Shown here one piece after another: positions 15,634 to 24,358 of a stretch of 64,000 nucleotides of DNA. The notes beneath the pieces are model-generated. The model made no database searches, had not been told where the DNA came from, and saw nothing but the letters and a program-made list of their open reading frames with translations. Source of the stretch: Erythrobacter sp. NAP1 (GTDB lineage: Bacteria > Pseudomonadota > Alphaproteobacteria > Sphingomonadales > Sphingomonadaceae); the NCBI RefSeq assembly GCF_000152865.1, contig NZ_CH672390.1:62001-126000 (forward strand). The letters are read 5' to 3'. How positions within the stretch are numbered: position 1 is the stretch's first letter; the number at the start of each line of letters is the position of its first letter. The position numbers and the translations under genes were made by a program.

Positions 15634-16419
15634 ATGAAAGAACCGACCGTGCTTCGCCCGACAACTCAGCGCCTTGCCGTGCTTGTCGCAGTCTTCGTCC
15701 AGATTGGCGCAACCTTCCTGCCGCAGCTTGGGTTAGGTGATCCGATAGGTGATCGGTCCGACAGCGTACGCACCCTGATCACGCCGTCGGGCTGGGCGTT
15801 CGCGATATGGGGGCCGCTGTTCCTTGGTTCGGCAGTTTTCGCGATCTGGCAGGCGCTTCCGCGTCAGCGCACCAACAGGCTGCTCAACCAGATTGCGTGG
15901 CCGGCAGCGATCGCCCTCGCGGCGCAAGGGGTATGGGCGATCTACACCCAGTTCGCGAACCTAACGGCGATATCGGCGGTGATCATCCTGGCGTCGCTGG
16001 CCGGGCTGCTGGCTTGCCTCCGTACGCTTAGCACTCAGGCCTGGCTGACCACCGGCGAGCGCTGGTTCTCGGCTCTTGTACTCAGCGCTCTTGCCGCTTG
16101 GCTTACGGCGGCGAGCATCGTCAATATCTCCGCCAGCCTTGTTTATCACGGCGTAGGCGGAGGCTTTGAGTACCCGCTTGCCGCCGCCGCGATGGTTGCC
16201 ATGGGCGGCGTGATCGCCAGCCTTGCCGTGGTGCGTTCGCGCGGGAACCCGTGGTACGCGCTGGTCTTCTGCTGGGCGCTTCTCGCGATCTTCTTTCGCG
16301 GTGGGCAGGAAGCATCGTCGATTGCATATGCCTGTATGTTCAGCGGTGTATTGGTGACGCTTGCGATGGCGGTCGGGCTCTCTCAGGCCAACAACCGCAA
16401 ACATTGGCTCGGCCTCTGA
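15634..16419 (+). CDS. TspO/MBR-related multi-pass membrane protein
   Basis: This 261-residue protein has seven or eight hydrophobic segments. The PSGWAFAIWGPLFLG segment near residue 50 resembles the tryptophan-containing motif of the TspO/MBR-related family of larger membrane proteins. I see no other catalytic signature. Classical TspO is about 160 residues with five helices, so this would be a longer relative. Ligand and role are unknown. ATG 15634 begins about 80 bases after rnpB and is followed by a strong terminator, so it is probably monocistronic. Confidence 0.6.
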   Translation: MKEPTVLRPTTQRLAVLVAVFVQIGATFLPQLGLGDPIGDRSDSVRTLITPSGWAFAIWGPLFLGSAVFAIWQALPRQRTNRLLNQIAWPAAIALAAQGVWAIYTQFANLTAISAVIILASLAGLLACLRTLSTQAWLTTGERWFSALVLSALAAWLTAASIVNISASLVYHGVGGGFEYPLAAAAMVAMGGVIASLAVVRSRGNPWYALVFCWALLAIFFRGGQEASSIAYACMFSGVLVTLAMAVGLSQANNRKHWLGL

Positions 16420-16433
16420 CGCACAAAGCAAAA

Positions 16434-16464
16434 GGCCGGGCCTTGCTTCTCGCAAGACCCGGCC
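16434..16464. terminator. Bidirectional intrinsic terminator between TspO-like and autotransporter genes
   Basis: The inverted repeat GGCCGGG-C-CTTGC / GCAAG-A-CCCGGCC has 12 paired bases, one internal mismatch and a short loop. It lies between two convergent genes. The minus-strand side is followed by TTTTGCTTTG, which makes it a good terminator for the autotransporter gene. The plus-strand side has only ATTTCG. Confidence 0.7.
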
Positions 16465-16496
16465 ATTTCGCGTGACCGCTTAGGTCGGTTGAAGCC

Positions 16497-19400
16497 TTAG
16501 AACTTCCAGATCAGCGACACGCGGCCTTGATCGTTCGAGAGCAGGCCGCGGCCCATATCGCTCGTGAACGAGATCTGCGCGTTGAGGTTCGTGCCGACCT
16601 GCATTTCTGCACCGGCATTCACGCTCATCCACTGGGTGTCGAGCTCGTTGGCGATGCTGAACGGCGTGTCGGATGCACCGAAGAAGTGCGCCGTGACGAC
16701 GTCGGCATTGTCTGCCATCTCGCTTGCATAGGCGACCGAACCGAAGGCGCGGATCGTGCTGGTCTCGCTGACAGCGATGTCGAACGAAGCCATCGCACCG
16801 GCCTTCGCGCCAAGCGAAGTGAAGGTGCGATCCGCGACCGAGAGGCCGAAGCCGCCAGCGCCGATTTCGTCAAAGCCGCCGATCGAGCTGCGAACGTAGT
16901 CGAGGCTCGCCACCGGTCCCACTTCGAGACCCTTCGCGATGTCGAAGGCGTAGCCCAGGCGCATACCGCCGAAGGTCTGACGCGCATCGGACTGGCCAAC
17001 GGCATTCGCGAAATAGGTCGCAAAGTCGCCGCCGCTTGCACGCTCAGCACCGAAGCGCTGATCCGCCGTACCGGCATAGCCGTCTGCGAACAGGCCGCCA
17101 TCCGAATAGGTCGCGTAGATTGCGACCGACTGGCTGCGGTCTGCTTCCGGCTGGAGCGGGTTCACGGTCTGACGGCTCGACTGGATGTTCGAGACTGCCA
17201 CACCGAAGCTGAACCCTTCGGACAGAGCCATGTCGACACCAACGGTCATCTCACCGGCCTGGGTCAGAGCGGTCTGTTCGAGCGCGCTCGCACCAAGCTG
17301 CGTGCTGGCGACGCCCTGGCTGCCGAACGCACCCAGTCCGTTGCCAAGCAGGCCGCCTTGCTGGCCATTGTTGAGATAAACGCCCGATGCGCTGCCAAAG
17401 ACACCCAGCTTACCCGTTTCGGCAGGCGTGGTGCCGTTGATTGCGTATGCAGCGTTGCCAGCAGCGGTGAAGCCGCCCGCTGCCATCGAACCGCCACGCA
17501 GAGCGAGCGTACGCTGTGCGATCTGGCCCGTGAAGCGCTGCGAGAAGCTATTCGCGGTGAAGGTCTGGCTGAACGCGCTGACCGGGGTCAGAGCGCCAAG
17601 CGTTGCCCCAAGCGTTTCGAAGGTGGCGTTGTCGACGATCGCGAACATGTCGGCAAACTCGTTGAAGCGCGTGGCACGGATCGTGTCGAGCGCGCCGCCG
17701 AGGTTACGAAGGCTGCGATTGTTGCTGAACAGGTCACGGATCGAGCGGGCGCCGATCGAGACGATGACATCATTGCCTTCGACACGGCTCGACGCGGTCA
17801 AGATCGGCGAGTTCGACAGGAAGATCGTTTCCGCGAAATCGCCGTCGATCTCAGCAGCCGACAGGATCGAGAATTCCGATCCGTTACGAACACGGCGACC
17901 ACGTGCTTCGAGAAGCAGAACGCCATCGAGAACCGCGATGCCCGAAATGTCGTAAAAGTCATTCGAGATACGGTTGCGCGATCCGCCCTGGAAGTTGGCG
18001 TAAAGGCCAGCGCCGCTGGTCTGCACGTAATCGCCATTGATGGTCAGCGTGCTGACCCGGCGATCACCGCCTGCGCTCAGAAGGCCGGCGACGTTGATCA
18101 GGGCGTTGGTGTTGATGACACCATCACGACCCGTCAATTGCCCGCCAGCCAACGTGTAAAGCGGCGTGTTGAGCGTGCCGTTGATTTCCGACGTGCCGCT
18201 GAACTGCTCGACGCCGATCAGCGAGGTGAAGTCGAAGCCCGAGCCGAGACGGAAAGTCGCGCGCTCGTTGTCGATCACGAGCTTGTCGATTTCCACATCC
18301 ATGTCGACCGTGGTGCGGCCGCGCTGGTTCAAGTGGACTTCGAAATACTGCGCCGGGTTGGCAAAAGCGATGCCTGGCGTGCCGTCGGTGTTGTTGGGCA
18401 CAAAGCCGGTCGAACCCGGGCCAAGCAGGACAGAGCTTTCGGGCAAGTTGTTGCCGAAGTTCTCATCACCCGGCTGCGGACCAAACGGCGAGACGATTTC
18501 GGGGAATTCCGAAATGTCGACGCCCAGAATCGTGCCGATCGAGTTGCCGACTTCGAAGATGCCGTTCTCTTCACCTTCCGGCAGGCCGTTGACGAGAGTG
18601 CCAGTGCCGTCGTCGATAAAGAAGCCGGGATCGAGATCCTGCGTCCAGTGGTCGGGATCCGACCAGTTGCCGTTTCCGCGCTTGGCAGAGACGTACTTGT
18701 AGGCTGTGTTCTCGCTGATGAACTGGAAGAACGGATAGATCGGGTTGTAGAAGCTGATGTCGCCATATGTCTGTGGCAGGCCGAAACCGCTCAGATCGAA
18801 GAAGCTCACACCGCCGCTCAGGACGCCGATTGCCACCGGGAAATCGTAGGCGACGTCAGCGATTAGCGGCGAACCACTGTCGCCGGGTGCAGTCGTGACT
18901 TCGCGCGGAAGCGCATCGCCATCGAACCAGTCGAGCGACAGGACGTCACCGACAAACTGACATTCGGGACCGAACCCGTTGAATTGGCAGCCGGGGAAAC
19001 CCGCTTCGTCACGATCGGGCCAGTCGAAATCGATGAAGTAGTATGGCTGGGTGAGGTTCCCGCTCTCAGCGGTCGGTGCGAATGCAGAGAAAACGACATC
19101 GTCGAAGTTCGCAAACGAGCCGAGCGCACCAAGCATGTTTTCGCCAACGCGGCGCAGGAAGTCGCTGCCCTGTCCGCTGCCGCCAAGAGCGGTACCGAAC
19201 GAGCCATAGCCGGTCACGACAACATGGGTCAGCTCTGTAAGAGGCGTGAGAAGGATCGGCAGCGCCGGGATGTCGGTGATCGGCTCGTCGACCGCGATCA
19301 GGGCGATGTCAGCTGACGGGAATGGCAGCGCGCCGTTTTCCTGGTTTGCCGAAGGGTGGATGACCACGTCCGTGCTGGTAGCAAGGCCGCCCTCGGAATA

Positions 19401-20018
19401 GCTCGCTCCGGCGGAGAAATTGGCAACCCGCGGTTCGGTATCGGGCCCAGTGCCGATAAGGATAGCAAACGGCGATCCGCTTTCCGCCGTGCCGTAAATC
19501 TCTGACGGGAAGAAGTTCACGCAGTGCGCGGCCGTCAGGATCGTGCGCGGGTTGATGAGGCTGCCCGTGCAGTTTAGGAAAACCGCGCCATCCGAGTTGC
19601 GGCCAATGAACATTTGCACGACCGAGGGTTGCGTATCGGCTGCGTCAAATGATGCGTCGAGGCCAACATCGTCGCGAACGAAAATATCTTGGTTTACGTT
19701 GTCCAGTGCACCGCCCGAAACGGTGGCATCGAGCAGCACGTTCGGATCAAAGGTGAGATCGAGCGAGCTGCGCGGCGTCAGACGGAAGCCTGCAAAGCTG
19801 TCTACTGCGGTCGACGTGCTGATCGCTGGAGCGGCAGAACGCGGTGTCGCCGCGCTCGCTACGCCGAGCGGAAGGCGGTAGTCGGAAGCTTCGCCCAACT
19901 CTTCGTTCTCGAGCGAGAACTCGCCCCCATTGCCGCCTGACGCATGCGCCGGTGCAGCAGTAAGCGCTCCGGCAAGCGCTGCGAGTCCAACGCCGGAAAG
20001 AAATGCACGGTTTGTCAT
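16497..20018 (-). CDS. Autotransporter with trypsin-like serine protease passenger
   Basis: This 1173-residue protein has a signal peptide ending APAHA (about residue 26). The S1 (trypsin-like) protease domain at about 130-420 has a full triad: His165 (TILTAAHCV), Asp237 (SADIALIAVDE) and Ser381 (TTAPGDSGSPLIAD). A central beta-helix-like region has an autotransporter repeat feel (GGQLTGRDGVINTNALINVA, then GLLSAGGDRRVSTLTINGDY). The C-terminal 12-strand barrel domain (from about 880) ends in Phe (RVSLIWKF). It is exported by type V secretion and exposes or releases the protease at the surface. GAGGGG precedes the ATG. It is flanked by terminators and is probably expressed alone. Confidence 0.93.
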   Translation of the reverse strand: MTNRAFLSGVGLAALAGALTAAPAHASGGNGGEFSLENEELGEASDYRLPLGVASAATPRSAAPAISTSTAVDSFAGFRLTPRSSLDLTFDPNVLLDATVSGGALDNVNQDIFVRDDVGLDASFDAADTQPSVVQMFIGRNSDGAVFLNCTGSLINPRTILTAAHCVNFFPSEIYGTAESGSPFAILIGTGPDTEPRVANFSAGASYSEGGLATSTDVVIHPSANQENGALPFPSADIALIAVDEPITDIPALPILLTPLTELTHVVVTGYGSFGTALGGSGQGSDFLRRVGENMLGALGSFANFDDVVFSAFAPTAESGNLTQPYYFIDFDWPDRDEAGFPGCQFNGFGPECQFVGDVLSLDWFDGDALPREVTTAPGDSGSPLIADVAYDFPVAIGVLSGGVSFFDLSGFGLPQTYGDISFYNPIYPFFQFISENTAYKYVSAKRGNGNWSDPDHWTQDLDPGFFIDDGTGTLVNGLPEGEENGIFEVGNSIGTILGVDISEFPEIVSPFGPQPGDENFGNNLPESSVLLGPGSTGFVPNNTDGTPGIAFANPAQYFEVHLNQRGRTTVDMDVEIDKLVIDNERATFRLGSGFDFTSLIGVEQFSGTSEINGTLNTPLYTLAGGQLTGRDGVINTNALINVAGLLSAGGDRRVSTLTINGDYVQTSGAGLYANFQGGSRNRISNDFYDISGIAVLDGVLLLEARGRRVRNGSEFSILSAAEIDGDFAETIFLSNSPILTASSRVEGNDVIVSIGARSIRDLFSNNRSLRNLGGALDTIRATRFNEFADMFAIVDNATFETLGATLGALTPVSAFSQTFTANSFSQRFTGQIAQRTLALRGGSMAAGGFTAAGNAAYAINGTTPAETGKLGVFGSASGVYLNNGQQGGLLGNGLGAFGSQGVASTQLGASALEQTALTQAGEMTVGVDMALSEGFSFGVAVSNIQSSRQTVNPLQPEADRSQSVAIYATYSDGGLFADGYAGTADQRFGAERASGGDFATYFANAVGQSDARQTFGGMRLGYAFDIAKGLEVGPVASLDYVRSSIGGFDEIGAGGFGLSVADRTFTSLGAKAGAMASFDIAVSETSTIRAFGSVAYASEMADNADVVTAHFFGASDTPFSIANELDTQWMSVNAGAEMQVGTNLNAQISFTSDMGRGLLSNDQGRVSLIWKF

Positions 20019-20170
20019 GATTAGCCCCTCATTCTTGGTAAGAATCTACCCCGAGAGCGAAGGCTAGCCTTTTGTTAAGTGATTCTGAAGCCCTGTTCGC
20101 AAATAAAATGAAACTAAATTACACAGCATCAATGACTTGCATGGCGTGCAATCGACCTATGCAAATAGAA

Positions 20171-20206
20171 AAGCGGGACTTGGCAAACCTTGCGCAAGTC
20201 CCGCTT
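20171..20206 (-). terminator. Intrinsic terminator of the UDP-glucose dehydrogenase gene
   Basis: A perfect 12-base inverted repeat (AAGCGGGACTTG / CAAGTCCCGCTT) with a 12-base loop lies 45 bases after the gene end. On the minus strand it is followed by TTCTATTTGC. Confidence 0.75.
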
Positions 20207-20250
20207 GTGAATTGTTGAAACTGTCGGACTGGCGTTCTGCCAGCGGAGGC

Positions 20251-21561
20251 TCAGTCGCGGCCAATGCTCGCGTAGGTGAAACCGGCGTTGCGGACATCGT
20301 CGGGATTGTAGATATTTCGCAGGTCGACCAGCACCGGAGCCTTTGCCAGATCCTTGACCCGAGACAGGTCGAGCGCGCGAAACGCATCCCACTCTGTCAC
20401 GATCACGGTCGCGTCTGCATCCTCGATCGCTGCATAGGGATCGTCACACATGTTCACGGCGGGCATTAGCGGCCTTGCCTGTTCCATACCTTCCGGATCG
20501 AATGCGGAAACCTTGACGCCCGCATCGGTGAGCGTCTGTGCGACCGCTATCGCGGGCGAGTCCCGCATGTCGTCGGTATTGGGCTTGAAGGTAAGGCCAA
20601 GCAGCGCGACCTTTTTGCCGCGCGCGTTCTCCGGCCCGCCGATCGAATCCAGCACCTTGCGGCCCATGGCGCGCTTGCGGCTGTCGTTGACCTTGACCAC
20701 CGCTTCGATGATGCGGGTGGGGCTGTCATAGTCTTCCGCAGTCTTGAGCAGCGCGAGCGTGTCCTTCGGGAAGCACGAGCCGCCATAACCAGGTCCAGCG
20801 TGAAGGAACTTTGCGCCAATGCGGTTGTCCATTCCGATCCCGCGGCTCACGTCCTGTACGTTCGCGCCGACTTTCTCGCACAGATCAGCCATCTCGTTGA
20901 TGAAGGTGATCTTGGTCGCGAGGAATGCGTTGGCGGCGTACTTGATCAGTTCGCTGGTGCGGCGCGAGGTGAACAGGATCGGACTTTCGTTGAGGAACAG
21001 CGGTCGGTATACCTCGCGCATTACCTCACGACCGAAATCATCTTCGGCACCGATGACGATGCGATCCGGGCGCTTGAAGTCGCCAATAGCTGCACCTTCA
21101 CGAAGGAACTCAGGGTTCGAGACGACCGAAACACGATGCGGTGTGCCCGACTCTTTCAGGAGGCGCTCGACCTCGTCGCCGGTACCCACGGGGACGGTCG
21201 ACTTGGTGACGACGACAGCATCGTTCGCGAGGCTCTCTCCCACCTCCTTGGCGACTGCATAAACGAAGGACAGGTCGGCATGACCATCGCCGCGGCGGCT
21301 TGGTGTGCCCACAGCAATGAAAACCGCTGCGGCATCCTTGATCCCTTCGGCAAGCGAAGTGGTGAATGAAAGACGGCCTGCCTTCACATTGCTTTCAACC
21401 AGCGCGTCGAGGCCCGGCTCGTAGATCGGCATGATCCCGTCGTGCAGCCGGTCGATCTTTCCCTGATCCTTGTCGATGCAGACCACGTCGTGCCCGAAAT
21501 CGGCAAAGCAGGCGCCAGAAACGAGCCCGACATAGCCTGACCCAACCATTGCAATTTTCAT
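20251..21561 (-). CDS. ugd: UDP-glucose 6-dehydrogenase
   Basis: The protein has 436 residues. The N-terminal Rossmann domain (KIAMVGSGYVGLVSGACFA) binds NAD. VTKSTVPVGTG, SNPEFLREGAAIGDF and the catalytic motif GPGYGGSCFPKD (Cys263) follow, then the C-terminal UDP-binding domain (LGLTFKPNTDDMRDSPAI). It oxidises UDP-glucose to UDP-glucuronate with two NAD+ in the cytoplasm, supplying precursor for capsule, exopolysaccharide or glucuronate-containing sphingolipids. The last is relevant in sphingomonads and is inference here. It probably forms an operon with the phosphoesterase gene 62 bases upstream. Confidence 0.96.
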   Translation of the reverse strand: MKIAMVGSGYVGLVSGACFADFGHDVVCIDKDQGKIDRLHDGIMPIYEPGLDALVESNVKAGRLSFTTSLAEGIKDAAAVFIAVGTPSRRGDGHADLSFVYAVAKEVGESLANDAVVVTKSTVPVGTGDEVERLLKESGTPHRVSVVSNPEFLREGAAIGDFKRPDRIVIGAEDDFGREVMREVYRPLFLNESPILFTSRRTSELIKYAANAFLATKITFINEMADLCEKVGANVQDVSRGIGMDNRIGAKFLHAGPGYGGSCFPKDTLALLKTAEDYDSPTRIIEAVVKVNDSRKRAMGRKVLDSIGGPENARGKKVALLGLTFKPNTDDMRDSPAIAVAQTLTDAGVKVSAFDPEGMEQARPLMPAVNMCDDPYAAIEDADATVIVTEWDAFRALDLSRVKDLAKAPVLVDLRNIYNPDDVRNAGFTYASIGRD

Positions 21562-21623
21562 TGATACTTTCCTCGTGATTTCATGCCGTCAATGCACCCG
21601 ACTTCGGACTGCACCCGGCTCCG

Positions 21624-22430
21624 CTACTGGGGGCGTTCCCCGTGGAAAATTTCTATCGGGCCATTCTTCGCCTCGATCGCCTGGATCACTCGGCGTTGAT
21701 CAGCCTCAAGCACGAGCGCGGTAAGCACACCTGAGCGGAAAGCGCCAGTGTCAATCCCGATCCGATTGCCGCAATCCATGACCCTATCAAAGATGGTGTG
21801 CCCATGGACCACGACCTTATCGAGCGCGCCCTCATGATTGAGGAAACGGTCCCTGATCCAAAGCAAGTCGCGGCGATTCTGCTCGTCCAGTGGAACAGTG
21901 GGGTCGACCCCTGCATGGACGAACAGGTAATCGCCCGCGACGATCATCTCTTCAAACCCGGCGATGTAATCGCGCTCTGACTGAGGGATAAGCTCTGGCA
22001 ACAGATCGAACAGTTCCTCCAACGTCAGCGCGTTGAACTGCTTCTTCGACAGGCCATAGCTCATGACCGTCTCGCGGCCGCCGTGCTTGAGAAAATGCCG
22101 GAGCACTTCGGGCTTCTCGAAGGAATCGAGCAGCATCTCTTCATGGTTGCCGGCAAGGACGCGTACCGATCGCTTGCCCTGCCATTCGCGCGTATCCGAC
22201 ACCACCCCAGCGCTGTCGGGTCCGCGGTCGACCAGGTCGCCAAGCAAGATCACGTGCGAATCGCACTCTTCGCGACCGCAATCGTCTTCTTCGATGGCGT
22301 CGATCATGGCGCGATAAAGGTCTCGCCGACCGTGAATGTCGCCGATCACATAATAGCGCGTACCCTGCGGCACTGCCGGAAGGCGCGGCTGTGGCTTGGG
22401 GCCGAACATCTTGCGAAAAGCGTTGAACAT
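21624..22430 (-). CDS. Metallophosphoesterase (serine/threonine protein phosphatase-like)
   Basis: This 268-residue protein has the calcineurin-type motifs in order: YYVIGDIHGRRD, LLGDLVDRGPDS, VLAGNHEEMLL, then LFVHAGVDP and VVHGHTIFD. They supply the Asp, His and Asn ligands of a two-metal site. The order and spacing match the PrpA/PrpB-like group of bacterial PPP phosphatases. Substrate is not evident. No signal peptide is present, so it is cytoplasmic. It precedes ugd on the same strand with a 62-base gap. Confidence 0.92.
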   Translation of the reverse strand: MFNAFRKMFGPKPQPRLPAVPQGTRYYVIGDIHGRRDLYRAMIDAIEEDDCGREECDSHVILLGDLVDRGPDSAGVVSDTREWQGKRSVRVLAGNHEEMLLDSFEKPEVLRHFLKHGGRETVMSYGLSKKQFNALTLEELFDLLPELIPQSERDYIAGFEEMIVAGDYLFVHAGVDPTVPLDEQNRRDLLWIRDRFLNHEGALDKVVVHGHTIFDRVMDCGNRIGIDTGAFRSGVLTALVLEADQRRVIQAIEAKNGPIEIFHGERPQ

Positions 22431-22811
22431 CGCGGAGTCTATGAGTGTCCTATCGACGATTGGTTTAAATGTGTTTCGCTACGCAAATTGCGCGCTGTTC
22501 CAAGGGCGATTTTTGAAAGTGTGTGCCTTTAGTCGCATCGCAACTGAACGGCAACTGAGTGAGCGCAGTCACGCCTGTTGACAGGGAGCCAACACAACCA
22601 AGCGCGGCGATCTTCGTAAAGTGCCGAACCCACCGAATTGATGCAAAAACTCAACACAAGTGTGGGATTGGGGAAACGCGAGTAATTTCTCTTGTGCTAT
22701 GCAGCATAACCGTGCACGATTGTTTCGCATTTGGCTGAGATTGCTCATAATAATACGCAGCCGCCAGATGTGCAGGTGGGACGAAGCAACAACACAAACA
22801 AGGAAGTTGTC
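22431..22811. other. 381-base divergent intergenic region
   Basis: The region separates the phosphoesterase start (minus) from the TorF porin start (plus) and should hold both promoters. A TTGACA occurs at about 22579 on the plus strand, but I see no convincing -10 box at proper spacing. The short open frames within it lack ribosome sites. No RNA structure or repeat was recognised. Confidence 0.5.
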
Positions 22812-23723
22812 ATGCTCACGTCCATCCGCGGCCTTACGGCTGCAACCCTCTCTGTGGGTGCGCTGGTTACCGCCGCTCCCGCTTTCGCTGAAACTGCCGA
22901 GAACAATGGCGCTATCAGTGAAGAACTCATCGCGGCCTCGGCTGCACTCGACAATAACGGTGCGGAGGGCGCCGAAATTGTTCTTTCCACCCAAACCGCA
23001 TCCTCGATCGATCGTGCGAGCGAGCCTGTTGCTGTAACGGCAAACAAGATGGCTGGCGAAAGCGGCCTGACGTTTTCTGCCAATGTTGCGCTGACCAGCG
23101 AGTATCGCTTCCGCGGGGTTGATTTGTCTGGCGGTGAACTGGCCGTACAGGGCGGTTTCGATGTCAGCCACTCTTCCGGCTTCTACGTCGGTACATGGGC
23201 ATCGAACCTCGATGAAGACACTGTCGGATATGGCTCGCTTGAGCTTGACCTTTACGGTGGCTGGAGCGGCAATGTCGCCGAAGCAGTTTCGGTCGATGTA
23301 GGCTTCATCGCCTACACCTATCCCGACGCTCCTGCTGGCGATTTCGACTATTATGAGTTCTACGGATCGCTCGGATTTTCGCTCGGGCCGGCATCGGCCA
23401 CAACGGGTATCGCCTATGCTCCCGGCCAGGACGGGCTTGATTTCGGGGGAGGGACGGATGACAACCTCTACCTCTACACCGATCTCAGCGTAGGCATTCC
23501 CAATACGCCGATCTCAATCGACGGCCACCTCGGCTACACCGACGGTTCACTGACCTTCACGAATGACGGCGAGGCGTTTGACTGGTCGATTGGTGCAAGC
23601 GTCGGCCTTGGCGGGAATTTCTCTGCCAGCGTCGCGTATGTCGAAGCGGAAGGTAATTTCCTTCCCGGTCAGTATGACTTCACTGATGCAACCGTCGTCG
23701 CAACGCTCAGCGCGAGCTTCTGA
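22812..23723 (+). CDS. TorF family putative outer-membrane porin
   Basis: This 303-residue protein has a signal peptide cleaved after APAFA (about residue 24). An acidic linker precedes the beta-rich domain. That domain opens SANVALTSEYRFRGVDLSGG, the typical start of the TorF/Gcw_chp (TIGR02001) family, and alternates short strands with aromatic residues to a C-terminal Phe. These proteins are predicted outer-membrane pores of unknown substrate, common in alphaproteobacteria. ATG 22812 is chosen because AGGAAG lies just upstream and the signal peptide starts here. The gene is followed by a terminator. Confidence 0.88.
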   Translation: MLTSIRGLTAATLSVGALVTAAPAFAETAENNGAISEELIAASAALDNNGAEGAEIVLSTQTASSIDRASEPVAVTANKMAGESGLTFSANVALTSEYRFRGVDLSGGELAVQGGFDVSHSSGFYVGTWASNLDEDTVGYGSLELDLYGGWSGNVAEAVSVDVGFIAYTYPDAPAGDFDYYEFYGSLGFSLGPASATTGIAYAPGQDGLDFGGGTDDNLYLYTDLSVGIPNTPISIDGHLGYTDGSLTFTNDGEAFDWSIGASVGLGGNFSASVAYVEAEGNFLPGQYDFTDATVVATLSASF

Positions 23724-23772
23724 CGCCGGACTTCGTTCAAACCACATAGCCCGCGGGTAAGCGGGAGGAACG

Positions 23773-23810
23773 GAGCGCGGGGCCTGACGGTCTCGCGCTC
23801 TTTCCTTTTG
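23773..23810 (+). terminator. Intrinsic terminator of the TorF porin gene
   Basis: GAGCGCG (23773-23779) pairs with CGCGCTC (23794-23800), with additional wobble pairing inside. TTTCCTTTTGG follows. It lies 50 bases past the stop codon. Confidence 0.65.
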
Positions 23811-23887
23811 GCTTTCCTCTGGGGAGAGCCTCGCCCTTGCGACGCGGGCCGGACGCACTTAACTCGGCACGCGAAAGGACTGCTCTC

Positions 23888-24325
23888 ATGGTCAAATATC
23901 TCCACTCGATGATCCGAGTCACCGATCCGCAGGCGACGGTCGATTTCTTCAAGCTGATCGGGCTTGAGGAAGTGCGCCGCTTCGATGTCGAGGCAGGACG
24001 CTTCACGCTAATTTTCCTTGCAGCGCCCGGACAAGAGGGCGTTGCCGAGGTCGAGCTGACGTACAACTGGCCGCCTGAAGATGGCAGCGAGCCTGAAGAC
24101 TATGATGGCGGGCGCAATTTCGGCCACCTCGCCTACCGGGTCGAGAACATCTACGACACGTGTCAGCGGCTCGCCGATGCTGGCCACACGATCCACCGCC
24201 CGCCGCGTGATGGCCATATGGCCTTCGTCAAATCACCTGACGGTATTTCCGTCGAGTTGCTTCAGGAAGGCAATCTGGAGCCGCAGGAGCCCTGGGCCAG
24301 CATGGAAAACACCGGGAGCTGGTAG
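23888..24325 (+). CDS. gloA: Lactoylglutathione lyase (glyoxalase I)
   Basis: This 145-residue protein is a two-module VOC fold. Module one has YLHSMIRVTDPQATVDFFK (metal His) and VEAGRFTLIFLA ... VELTYNW (metal Glu). Module two has NFGHLAYRVENIY (His) and AFVKSPDGISVELLQE (Glu). This gives the His/Glu/His/Glu metal set of glyoxalase I. It converts the methylglyoxal-glutathione hemithioacetal to S-lactoylglutathione in the cytosol. ATG 23888 fits the family N-terminus. It converges with nhaA. Confidence 0.93.
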   Translation: MVKYLHSMIRVTDPQATVDFFKLIGLEEVRRFDVEAGRFTLIFLAAPGQEGVAEVELTYNWPPEDGSEPEDYDGGRNFGHLAYRVENIYDTCQRLADAGHTIHRPPRDGHMAFVKSPDGISVELLQEGNLEPQEPWASMENTGSW

Positions 24326-24343
24326 GCCCGGCATAGCGGGCCT
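24324..24343. terminator. Short bidirectional hairpin between gloA and nhaA
   Basis: A perfect 7-base stem (AGGCCCG / CGGGCCT) with a 6-base loop begins inside the gloA stop codon and lies between the convergent stops. Neither side has a U tract, so termination efficiency is uncertain. Confidence 0.45.
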
Positions 24344-24358
24344 CACGAGCTTCTGTGT

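Noticed and set aside
16527..18866. Long plus-strand open frame (779 codons) antisense to the autotransporter
   Set aside because: The opposite strand carries the barrel and C-terminal Phe of an autotransporter. The antisense translation is Arg-rich without domains.
22577..22606. TTGACA box as a porin promoter
   Set aside because: No acceptable -10 element at 16-18 bases, so it is not called.
22569..23171. 200-codon minus-strand frame across the TorF porin start
   Set aside because: It overlaps the porin signal peptide on the other strand, has no family match and lacks a ribosome site.
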